A DNA stretch of 24,578 bases from Pseudomonadota bacterium (GTDB lineage: Bacteria > Pseudomonadota > Gammaproteobacteria > Halothiobacillales > Halothiobacillaceae). This document shows, piece by piece, positions 7,422 through 15,900 of the stretch. The translations under genes were made by a program, and so were the position numbers. The notes beneath the pieces were generated by a model, which was not told the origin of the DNA, ran no database searches, and was given only the letters and a program-made list of their open reading frames with translations. The stretch lies in NCBI GenBank assembly GCA_021795795.1, contig JAJYPA010000068.1, forward strand, positions 1 to 24,578, read 5' to 3'. Each line of letters begins with the position of its first letter. The stretch's first letter is position 1.

Positions 7422-9542
7422 TCACTCGATCCACAGCGGTGACGCCGGTTCCTCACGGACAAAGCGTTCCCATGCCCGGTGATAGACGGTCTCCAGGTTG
7501 TGAACCTGCTTCGGGGTATCGAAGAGCGGCGCCGTTGTCCTGGCCCCGGCGAGCCGAGCCCGCAAAGCGCGCAGTCGTTCACGGTCCTGGGCGAGGGCCA
7601 CTGCCGTTTCTTCGTAATGCGCCAGGTCCGGCATCACCAGTTCCTCCAGCCCCACATTGCGCAGCAGGCTGCCCGCCACCCGCGAAATATAGGTTTGTCC
7701 CTCCACGGTGAGCAGCGGCACCCCCGCCCACAGGGCATCCGTAGCGGTAGCGCCGGCGTTGTACCCCGGAGTGTCCAGGAAGAGGTCCATGAGCCGCTGC
7801 CGGGCGATATTCTGGGGTTGATCCAGATAACCGGCAAACAGCAGACGATCGGGATCGACGCCCCGTCGTTCCGCCTCTTGCCGCAGGTTTTTGACGGCCG
7901 TGTCGGAAGTGGCGAGCAGCACCAGCCGGGACTCCGGCACCCGTTGCAAAATCCGCATCCAGACACTGAAGACCTCAGGCGCAATCTTATAATTGTTGTT
8001 GAAGCAATAATAAAGAAAGGTTTCCTCCGCGATCCCGATGTCTGCCCGCCGCGGCGTCGGCGCATCGGCCAGATAGCGGTGACCGTTCACCTGATACACC
8101 GGCAGGTAGACGGGTGCCTCAGTGATCAGATCTGGCCGTTCCCGGGGGGTGATGTAGGGGTCCGTCAGGAGATAATCCACAAAATCCGCCCCCGTCGAGC
8201 CCGGAAAGCCCAGATAATGCATCTGCACCGGCGCCGGCCGCCGGGCGAGGACGGCCATGCGCGTATCCGCCGTATGGCCCATGAGGTCCACCAGGATCTG
8301 GATACCATCGGCGGCAATCTGGGCGGCAAGCCCGGTGCTGGTCATCCCGCGCGCCTCCCGGAAGTGTTCGGCATCCAGCAGGATTTTTTGGCGAATGGCG
8401 CTGCCGTCATCCACCCCGGTACTATAGAAAAAGATCTCCACCTGCTCGCGGTGGTGTACCTGAAAGATCTCGGCCAGGAGATGCCCCATGGGGTGATTGC
8501 GGGCATCGGCGCTGAGATAGCCGATACGCAGCCGCCCTGGCCGTCGCGCCGCCTCGCCCCACAACGGCACGCCCACCCCTTGCGCCAAGGCCTGCGATTC
8601 GCTGCGCGCCACCTGATGCTGTTCTTCGGGGGTAAACGGCAGGTACAGGGCCGTGAAGGCGCGGATGCCGCCCCCCTGCCCGGCAGCAAGGCGGGCGCGC
8701 GCCCCGGCCACGATGCGTTGCTCCAGGGCCGCCAGACCCTCCCAGGCGCAGAGCTGGCGGCGCACCTCGATATAGCCGTCCAGGGCCGAAGGCAGATCCG
8801 GCTGATGCGCCAGGGCCCTTTCATAGTAACCCATGGCCGCCTCCCGTTGGCCCGCGCTGTTGGCCAGCACCGCCAGGTTGGCCAGGGCCTCCGGACTTTC
8901 CGGCGCCATTTGCAGCAGGCGCTCGAAGGCTTGACGAGCTTCCTCGCGGTGCCCCAGCACCATGTAGGCCACACCGGCTTGGTTCAGGACGACAGCGTTG
9001 CCTGGCTCCAGCAGGGAGGCGAGTTGAAACCAAGGCAACGCCCCCGGCTGGTCCCCCTGGCCCCACAAGGCCCGTCCCAGGCCGAATGCGGCCATGGCGT
9101 GGGTGGGCTTGAGTTCCAGGGCGCGCCGGTAGCGGGGCTCTGCCTGCCCCGGATGATTCTGGGCCAACAGGGCCTCGCCCACATTGAAATGCGCCTCCGG
9201 GTTCTGCGGCGCCAGGCGCAAGGACTCCTCCAGAGCCGCAAGGCCCTCCTCCATACGTCCCTGCAGCAGCAGAATGCGCCCCAGGCTATTGTGGTAGGCC
9301 GTGTTATGGGGTTGACCCTCCAGGGCGCGACGCACCAGGGCCTCCGCCTCGCCCTGGTTGCCCTTCTGGCTGACCACCACGCCCAGCAGATGCAGGGCAT
9401 CCGGCTGTTCCGGCTGCAAGGTCAGCGCCTGCCGATAAAACGGTTCCGCCTCCAGGGCCCGTCCCTGCTGGTGCAGGGCCAAGCCCTGCTGCACCAGTTG
9501 GACGGCGTTGGGGATTGGTAGTGCTTGTGCGACTGCTTCCAT
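7422..9542 (-). CDS. TPR-containing GT41 glycosyltransferase (SPINDLY/OGT-type)
   Basis: This 706-residue protein joins about seven tetratricopeptide repeats (residues 10-265, e.g. ALHQQGRALEAEPFYRQAL, then repeats every 34) to a GT41 catalytic region (about 335-690). Catalytic-region landmarks are RIGYLSADARNHPMGHLL (338-355, with the family histidine H350), LVDLMGHTADTR, YLGFPGSTGADFVDYLLTDP, FNNNYKI (514-520, the conserved lysine) and FLDTPGYNAGATATDALWAG. GT41 enzymes move GlcNAc or hexose from nucleotide sugars to Ser/Thr or Asn of proteins in the cytoplasm, and TPRs bind the protein substrate. The ATG is preceded by AAGGAGG at 4 nt spacing, a strong ribosome-binding site. It is convergent with the previous gene (19 bp) and divergent from the TPS-domain exoprotein gene, a plausible substrate. 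A protein substrate is inferred, not shown. Confidence 0.92.
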   Translation of the reverse strand: MEAVAQALPIPNAVQLVQQGLALHQQGRALEAEPFYRQALTLQPEQPDALHLLGVVVSQKGNQGEAEALVRRALEGQPHNTAYHNSLGRILLLQGRMEEGLAALEESLRLAPQNPEAHFNVGEALLAQNHPGQAEPRYRRALELKPTHAMAAFGLGRALWGQGDQPGALPWFQLASLLEPGNAVVLNQAGVAYMVLGHREEARQAFERLLQMAPESPEALANLAVLANSAGQREAAMGYYERALAHQPDLPSALDGYIEVRRQLCAWEGLAALEQRIVAGARARLAAGQGGGIRAFTALYLPFTPEEQHQVARSESQALAQGVGVPLWGEAARRPGRLRIGYLSADARNHPMGHLLAEIFQVHHREQVEIFFYSTGVDDGSAIRQKILLDAEHFREARGMTSTGLAAQIAADGIQILVDLMGHTADTRMAVLARRPAPVQMHYLGFPGSTGADFVDYLLTDPYITPRERPDLITEAPVYLPVYQVNGHRYLADAPTPRRADIGIAEETFLYYCFNNNYKIAPEVFSVWMRILQRVPESRLVLLATSDTAVKNLRQEAERRGVDPDRLLFAGYLDQPQNIARQRLMDLFLDTPGYNAGATATDALWAGVPLLTVEGQTYISRVAGSLLRNVGLEELVMPDLAHYEETAVALAQDRERLRALRARLAGARTTAPLFDTPKQVHNLETVYHRAWERFVREEPASPLWIE

Positions 9543-9838
9543 GATGCCTCCTTTTTTGGATATAGCTTAGCATCCTTGGCGGGATCGTCGCAGCCTTTGT
9601 GGGCGGAGTCCATCCGCGTCATGCCGTTCAAGTCCGCCATTCGTCCCGATCGTCCTGCGATTTCAGAAACTTGGTCGGCATCCCCTGTCTATACCATGAA
9701 TGGGTTTGCCCCACCCGTGGTGCCAGAACCGTAGCCGGCTATCTCATCCAATCTATAAATCTATTGAAACCCCATTATAAGCGTGATAGAAAGGTTCCCA
9801 TGAGCAACCTCGTATTCATAGGCAGAGCGGCTACGGCC

Positions 9839-10000
9839 CTAGGCGTTGCGGTAAGCACGCCACATCGCCGGGAAAGTCAGGGGCTGTTCGCGTCGACCCA
9901 CATGATAGGTGGGCACCGACGCCATGATCCGGATGATCTGCGCAAGATGATTCTGCCAAGCCCTGACCACATGCCGGAGTATCCTCTTGAGTGAGAGGCA
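9839..10000 (-). pseudogene. probable 3' remnant of an unidentified gene
   Basis: Between an in-frame TAA (10003-10001) and a TAG (9841-9839) the minus strand reads 53 codons. The sequence includes RAWQNHLAQIIRIMASVPTY and REQPLTFPAMWRAYRNA, which look like a natural protein C-terminus rather than random translation. There is no ATG; a GTG exists without a ribosome-binding site. I do not recognise the family. It could be the broken tail of a gene lost from this spot, or chance. Confidence 0.3.
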
Positions 10001-10253
10001 TTAGTGAAGGTGAGTAGCTCATCCAACCATGGCGGCTGCATGGATTACCCAGCAAAACGCCATACCGTTTTAGAAGGATTGGCAAAGAACAAAGGGGCTT
10101 CAGGCAGGATTTCCCTTGCCATCCCACGTATTTCGTCCTATAGTTGTAATAATATCACAAAGCATCCAGTGCTTGTGGATTGGATGTCCACAGCCACGTC
10201 CTCTTCCGGTTCACCACCGGGAGAGGTGGAGCCTGTACAGGGAGATTCCGAAG

Positions 10254-10271
10254 CGGCGCGGCGCCGCGCCG
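10254..10271. repeat. 18-bp perfect GC-rich palindrome
   Basis: CGGCGCGGCGCCGCGCCG is identical on both strands. It lies about 80 bp upstream of the extended -10 box of the exoprotein gene and could be a protein-binding site or a hairpin in a longer transcript. No T tract follows on either strand, so it is not an ordinary terminator. Confidence 0.5.
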
Positions 10272-10345
10272 GTTTGCCGAATAATCTCCCCGCGCAGGAT
10301 ACCGATGGGGGATCAGGACATCGAGCCCATCGGGCAGGACGGCGC

Positions 10346-10354
10346 TGGTATACT
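10346..10354 (+). promoter_or_regulatory. extended -10 promoter of the TPS-domain exoprotein gene
   Basis: TGGTATACT contains the TGn extension and a TATACT box (10349-10354). No -35 match is seen at the proper distance, which is usual for extended -10 promoters. Transcription would begin near 10361, giving a leader of about 43 nt that contains the following palindrome and the ribosome-binding site. Confidence 0.5.
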
Positions 10355-10361
10355 GCGCCTT

Positions 10362-10375
10362 TTCAAGGCCTTGAA
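10362..10375 (+). promoter_or_regulatory. 14-bp palindrome at the transcript start of the exoprotein gene
   Basis: TTCAAGGCCTTGAA is a perfect palindrome placed at about +2 to +15 relative to the proposed start site and 28 bp before the ATG. It could be a repressor site or a small 5' hairpin. No regulator was identified. Confidence 0.35.
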
Positions 10376-10403
10376 GTTCTTCATCTCCAAAGGAGACACG
10401 CAA

Positions 10404-12713
10404 ATGAGTAAGAGTCACAAAATGAATCTGCGCCCGATTGTTGGCGCCATGATCATGGCCCTGGCAGCGCCCGCCGCCATGGCTGCCGTCACCCCGCCCG
10501 CAGCCAACAGCCTGCCGGGTGCCTTCTCGAGCAACATCACTCCCACATACGCAGCCGCAGCAAGCAACGCGGCGACCATTACGTTTGGTACGAGTGGTCC
10601 GGTCGTGCTGCAGTGGGGCGGTACTGCGTTGAACAACACTGTCGCGGCACCCTCGGGAATCACCACCAACGCGGGCTTCGACATCGGCGCCGGCGCGAGC
10701 CTGAGCATCGCCAATAGCAGCGCATCTGCGGCCTCGGTCCTCATCAATGATGTCACCGGCAATCCCTCTCAGATCTACGGCACCTTGACGGCTGGCGGCG
10801 CATCCGCCCCGACCCTCTTCGTCGCCAATGGCAACGGCGTGATCGTCGGCTCCGGTGCGACGCTGACTGCGCCTAACGGCATCGCCTTGGTCGGCTATGC
10901 CCAAGACTCGGCGGCCTTTATTAGCGCCGGCGGTGCGGTGGTGGTCAACGGCGCCACGGCGACCAACAAGGGTGACGTGACGGTTGCGCAGGGTGTCACC
11001 GGTCCTACCGGATTCCTGCTCGTGGCGGGTGCCGGCAACGTGAACGTGGGTGCCGCCGGGGCTAGTAATTCTGTGCTGGCAGGGTATGGGTTTACTGCCA
11101 ACGCCACTGGCGCGACAGGCGGCTCTGCGCTGTACACCGGCAGTACCCTGAACCTGAGTGGTAGCCTGAACTACAGTGCTAATAGTACTGTGGCCGCTGC
11201 CGGCAACGTCAATGTCCTCTCCGGGGCAAACGTCAGCATGTCCCCTGCCGCCACCACCAGCACCATCATCGGCGGCGCCTTCAGCAACGCCGGCAACGTA
11301 ACTCTGGCGGATAACCTGAGCGCTGGCAGCATCGTCAATAGCGGGACCTTGACCGCCACTTCTTCAGCTGCCACTCTGACTGCCACCGGCACGGCGGGCA
11401 TCGTCAACAATGGTATCATGGCTGGTTCCGGCGCCATCAGCTTGGCGGCTCTCAACACCGCTGGTGCCGTCATCACCAACAACGGCGTGATCAACGACAA
11501 AGTGTCGGGCGCACTGACGCTGAAGGGCTCTGGCTTGGTGAGCAACAACGGCACCATTAACTTCTCCGGCACTTCCGGGAACACCGTCACGGTCAGCGGC
11601 GGTAGCGTCAACTTCTACGGCGCGGTGAATCAGGCTACCCCGACTAGCGCCACCCCCAGCATCCTCAACGCGAGCAACGCCATCAGCGCCGCCAGCTTGA
11701 ACGCCACGGCCAGTGCGGGTGTCCTCAACCTCGGCACCACGCTCTTCGCCTCCACTGCCTCCACTCTGGCAGGTCCTGCGGTGCGGGTGGTCGCTGGCGG
11801 ATTGACGGAGCTGGGCGGCATCCTGACCGTCACCCCCGGCTCCGGCAAGGTGGGCAGCTACGGCTACAACCTGAGCCTTTTCCCCGGAACCACCCTGGCG
11901 GCACCGACCATTAACGTAGCGGGTGCCTCCGGCAGCAACATCAATCTGGACGGCGTCCTGGGCAACAGCAGTACTGGTACCGTTAACGTCAACGGCGGCA
12001 CCATCAACGGCAGCGGCGGCTTCTCCCTGGCCAGCGCCAGCACCTTGAACGCCACCTTCGCCGGCAACTTCAACAACCCCAACGGCGCGGCAGCGGCGGG
12101 TCATCCGGGCGTCTTTCAGTACAACTACGTCCCGGTGAACGTGGCCAGCAACGGCACCGCCGCCGTCAATCTGGTTCCGCAGAGCACCACGAGCACGGCG
12201 GAGATGGTCAACCTGCTGGTCAACGGCAACGTCACGCTGTCCCCCTCGGGCTTGACCGCGCCGCTGTTGAAGGGCGGTGCCACCGCGGTACAGTCCTCCT
12301 ACCAGAACAGTCACCTGGTCGTGCAGGCAACCGGTAATATCACGGTCAGCGGCTACTGGCCCGGTCTGGTCTATCTGGGCAACATCAATGCCGGCACGCC
12401 CGGTAGCCTGAGCCGTCTCGGCACCATCAACCTTGGCGCTGGTGGGCTGAACAACGCCCTGCCTGCGAATGTCGCGGGTGCCGGCGGGATCTTCTTCATG
12501 ACCAGCAATCCGCTTGGTGGCTTGAGCAGCACCAATTACGTGATGACCAACACCAACAGCTGGGTGAACTTCCCGGCCAGCACGGGCTTCGCGGGCGCTT
12601 ACGCGGCCAACAACCCGAGCAACAAGTACATCTACGGTGCGGTGATCAACAGCAGCACCCCTGGGGTCATCAGCACCCAGTTGCTGCCTGCCGGAGACTT
12701 CCAAGGCCGGTAA
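10404..12713 (+). CDS. TPS-domain secreted exoprotein (TpsA/filamentous haemagglutinin-like)
   Basis: This 769-residue protein has a signal peptide (MNLRPIVGAMIMALAAPAAM from residue 7, cleavage near residue 27) and a two-partner-secretion domain at about 65-165. Landmarks are VVLQWGG, FDIGAGASLSI, SVLINDVTGNPSQIYGTLTA and ANGNGVIVG (141-149, in place of the usual NPNGI). The rest is a repetitive, beta-helix-like region rich in Gly, Ala, Ser, Thr and Asn. By eye there are no cysteines, fewer than 20 charged residues in the mature part, and about 22 N-x-S/T sequons. It is short for a TpsA and has no membrane anchor. The start at 10404 was chosen for AGGAG 8 nt upstream and the signal peptide; an open frame continues upstream to 10116. 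A translocator candidate (TpsB) lies 6 kb away on the other strand. Likely surface or released adhesin. Confidence 0.85.
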   Translation: MSKSHKMNLRPIVGAMIMALAAPAAMAAVTPPAANSLPGAFSSNITPTYAAAASNAATITFGTSGPVVLQWGGTALNNTVAAPSGITTNAGFDIGAGASLSIANSSASAASVLINDVTGNPSQIYGTLTAGGASAPTLFVANGNGVIVGSGATLTAPNGIALVGYAQDSAAFISAGGAVVVNGATATNKGDVTVAQGVTGPTGFLLVAGAGNVNVGAAGASNSVLAGYGFTANATGATGGSALYTGSTLNLSGSLNYSANSTVAAAGNVNVLSGANVSMSPAATTSTIIGGAFSNAGNVTLADNLSAGSIVNSGTLTATSSAATLTATGTAGIVNNGIMAGSGAISLAALNTAGAVITNNGVINDKVSGALTLKGSGLVSNNGTINFSGTSGNTVTVSGGSVNFYGAVNQATPTSATPSILNASNAISAASLNATASAGVLNLGTTLFASTASTLAGPAVRVVAGGLTELGGILTVTPGSGKVGSYGYNLSLFPGTTLAAPTINVAGASGSNINLDGVLGNSSTGTVNVNGGTINGSGGFSLASASTLNATFAGNFNNPNGAAAAGHPGVFQYNYVPVNVASNGTAAVNLVPQSTTSTAEMVNLLVNGNVTLSPSGLTAPLLKGGATAVQSSYQNSHLVVQATGNITVSGYWPGLVYLGNINAGTPGSLSRLGTINLGAGGLNNALPANVAGAGGIFFMTSNPLGGLSSTNYVMTNTNSWVNFPASTGFAGAYAANNPSNKYIYGAVINSSTPGVISTQLLPAGDFQGR

Positions 12714-12734
12714 GCGGTACAGTACAAGCGTTGC

Positions 12735-12762
12735 AGAGGGGCCGAAAGGCCCCTCTTTTTTT
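12735..12762 (+). terminator. rho-independent terminator of the exoprotein gene
   Basis: GAGGGGCC (12736-12743) and GGCCCCTC (12748-12755) form an 8-bp stem, extendable by one A-T pair, closed by a GAAA tetraloop and followed by seven T residues. It begins 22 bp after the stop codon. The next 181 bp (12763-12943), up to the convergent gene, contain nothing I can identify. Confidence 0.93.
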
Positions 12763-12943
12763 ATGTGCGTTAGGCATGCACTCGATCATGGCGGTGTTCC
12801 AGGCGGCCGGTGTCGCTATCTCCTCCGTGAGGAAAAGGGCAGGCGTCCGCGCCGTTCATTCCGAGGCGCGCTGGATTTTTGCAGCGGAGGGTTTCGGGGC
12901 TTTTGCCGTTGGCGTTGTTAGCCCAGACGGGGACGAAGGATCA

Positions 12944-15900
12944 TCAGCGCTTTTGCCGCAGGCGTCGCGTCAGGTCGGCGAGGTGCCGCAGGGGGGCGGT
13001 GAGACGCCAGGAGCGGGAGGCGCGGAGCGCGGCCAATTCTGCGGTCAGCGCGGCGATATGGACCCTGTTTCCCTCTCGTTCCGCGGTCAGCGCGGCGATA
13101 TCGGCCCTGTTTCCGTCTCGTTCTGCGGTCAGCGCAGCGATATGGACCCTGTTCTCCGTCTCCAGTTGCCGACGTCGGACAGCGGCGAGATATTCGTGTT
13201 CCCGCCAATCGAGATGGTGAGCGCGAAGCTCCGCTTCAAAGAGCCCACCGTTTTCTGCGAGCCGAAGAGCGATGGAGTCCGGGAGCGTGAAGACGAGGTG
13301 AGGGTCGCTGCCCAGGCAGTACAGATTGCTGCCTTCGTGGTCATGGTCCACGGCGATCTCTGCCTGTGCCGCCACGTTGCGGCCGTCCCAGCGCCACAGG
13401 ATTTCGCCGTCCACGCGCAGCAGGCAGGCATGGAGCAGGAGTCGCGCCGGGCGGTCGGTAGGGTCCCAGCGCAGATAGCGATAGTCGTGAACGGTGGCCG
13501 GCGGCAGCGTGAGATGAATCAAAAAGTGGTGATCCAGGAGGAAGCTGTCCCGCGTGTGGCGCGTCTCGCTGAATTCGGCGTCCTTCCCCCAATAAATCTC
13601 GCTGGCAAAGCGCCGCCGCTCGCGTGCCTCCGTCAGATTCCGCCGCCAGATGCTCTGTCCATGGGCAAGGACGGGTAGATCGGCCAGGTCGGCTGGTTGG
13701 GATTCGATGTAGGGTCGCAGCGAGCGCCAATGATCTCGGTAGCTGTCCCCGCTGCCCAGCATACCGCCGGTGCTCAAGCGGTACCAGAAAAGCGGTTCCG
13801 GCACGGCAAGCATGGCTACGCCGGCAAGGCAGGCCCGGCCGAAGAACTCCCAGTCCTCGTGGCCGGCACGGTCTTCCGTGAAGCCGCCCAGGGAAAGAAA
13901 GGTATCCCGATGAACGAGGGCGTTGGCATCACCGAAGACGTTGCGCTGGATGCCGGCCACGCAGGGGCCGGCCAGGGGAACCCAGGTTTGTTGGGGTCTT
14001 TCCCAAAAGACCGGGGGGAGCGGCCCCGTGAAGATATCCATGGCGGTGGTAACGATGCGGGCATGGGTGTTCTGTGCCGCCCGCATCAGGGTGCGGATTT
14101 CCTCTGGTCTGGCGAGATTGTCGTCATCCATGAACAGGAGCCATTCGCCCCGCGCCATCCGCGCGGCGGCATTGCGGGCGGCTCCGAGATAGCGGTTTTC
14201 CTGACGGATGATCCGCCAGCCCCGTTGCGTAAAGGATGTTTCCAAACGGTCCAGGAGGGTATGGCTGGCCTGGTCGCCGCTGCCGTCGTCCACTAGGAGC
14301 ACTTCCATGTTCGGGTAATCCGCGGCCTCCAGGGAGGCGACGGCCTGGGCAAGCAGGTGCGGGCGCTGGTAATGGACAAGACAGACGCTGACCAGTGGCC
14401 AGTCGCCTGGTTCTACGGGCGCAGGGGGAGGCGGGGCGGCCAGGATGGCTTGATGCAGTTCACGCCAGGAATGAGCCGCTTGCTCTTCGGTAAACGCAGG
14501 GCGCAGAGGCAGCAGGGGCGAGGGACGGGTAGGCGTATCGGCGACTGCCTGGAGGACAGACTCCGCCAGCGCGGTGACCGCCGGCGGGATGAGCCGCTCG
14601 CGGTCTTCGCTGTGGATCAGTTCGGGGATGCCGCCAACATGGGAGAGGATGCAGGATATGCCCAGACGCAGACATGCTTGTACCGCGTAGGGGCTGTTAT
14701 CTTTTCGTGCCGGAATGACCGCAATACAGGGACGGCGTTGGAGATAGGCGAGGGCTGTGTGATGATCATATTGGCCCAGGATCTGAACCCCCCAGGGCCA
14801 GTCCAGGGTTCGGCGCCGTACGGTACTGAAGCCGTCCTCCTCGCCCACCAGGCCGTTTTCTCCCAGAAAGGTGATCTGTAGGCTGGCGGGGATACGCCCC
14901 TTAAGTGTCTCCATGGCGTCGATGAAAAGCGCCAGCCCGTGGCGGTTATCTAAACGTCCGAAGAAAACGATCTCCTGCAAGGGCGGGACGCGCTCGCGCG
15001 AAAGAGACGCCGTATCCGGCTGCCCCGTTAGCTTGGGGATGATGTCTAGCTGGGGCGGCAAGGTGGGGACATTTTGCCGTAGCCACCCGAGCATGTATGC
15101 GCTGGATGAAACGGCGCGATCTGCCAGCGCAAGGCTTTGCGTTTCCATATGGATGCACTCCAGCACGTCCGCATCCGGGAAACACCTATCGGCGGCAACC
15201 TCCCATGCCATGGGAGAATGGATGCCAAGGCAAAAGCGGGTATCGGGGAAAGCGATGCCCTGGCGCTGCGCAAGCAGACTGTAATAAGCACAGCCGCCCT
15301 CATCGGGTATATGCACGAGCGGGAACCTGCGGCGGCTCAGGAAGCGATAGGCCAGCCAGGAGCGGGCGATGTGCCAGGGGCTGAGGAGGACATCGCCTTC
15401 CATCGGCAGGGCCAGGAGGGCAATGCCTTCCTCGGCATAAAGCCGCTGCCACGCGCCGAATTCGCCCGCTTCATCCAGGTGGGGCGAAAGAGCAAGGACG
15501 GTGACCGGATGCCCTTCCGCGACCAGGAAGCGCGCGAGTTGGCGGTAAGCGATGGCGATGTCCGAGGCACCTGCAGGCCCTTGGATATCGGGCGCGGCAA
15601 TGGCGACGGGGACTTTGCCCGACTGGGCGTGAGCCTCTCCTCCGTGACGGAGCAGCGTGTCCCAGTATTCCAGCGTCTGCAACATCGGGCCGAAATCCGC
15701 AGGCTGCAAGGCTCGGCACGTCAGCGCCCGCAACTGTTCATAAATGGCATTCGCCCAGATGGGTAGATCCATCGGCGCCGTGGAACGCCGCAAATCGGGG
15801 CGGATGCGCTCGCTCCGGATGCGCCGTCGGCCTTCCGTGTCGATGGGGATAGCGAGCACGTCCGCCAGGGCGGCGAGTTGGGCATCGCTTTCAGTGAACC

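Larger units (their letters stand above)
9543..10403. other. 861-bp non-coding region between divergent genes
   Basis: No convincing intact gene was found on either strand. It holds one probable gene remnant (minus strand, 9839-10000), a short hairpin TGTGGA/TCCACA (10174-10192), an 18-bp GC palindrome, an extended -10 promoter and a 14-bp palindrome just before the exoprotein gene. Open frames here lack ribosome-binding sites and recognisable motifs. The length is large compared with the tight spacing elsewhere in the window, which suggests a scar of past rearrangement or a long regulatory leader. Confidence 0.6.

Noticed and set aside
7479..9521. 680-codon open frame on the plus strand opposite the GT41 gene
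   Set aside because: It is the antisense of a clear TPR-GT41 coding sequence, rich in Gln, Arg and His with no domain, as expected for a shadow in GC-rich DNA.
10116..10403. Upstream extension of the exoprotein open frame
   Set aside because: The extension lacks a ribosome-binding site and natural-looking sequence; a strong AGGAG and a signal peptide mark the start at 10404, and the promoter lies inside the extension.
11364..12704. 446-codon minus-strand open frame opposite the exoprotein gene
   Set aside because: It mirrors the Gly/Ala/Ser-rich repeats of the exoprotein and has no independent features or ribosome-binding site.
13037..13162. CRISPR-like array
   Set aside because: The units are contiguous without spacers and lie in frame inside a coding sequence.
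12731..13678. 315-codon plus-strand open frame after the terminator
   Set aside because: It is mostly antisense of the sulfotransferase-GT fusion; its apparent repeats are the complement of the 42-bp units.
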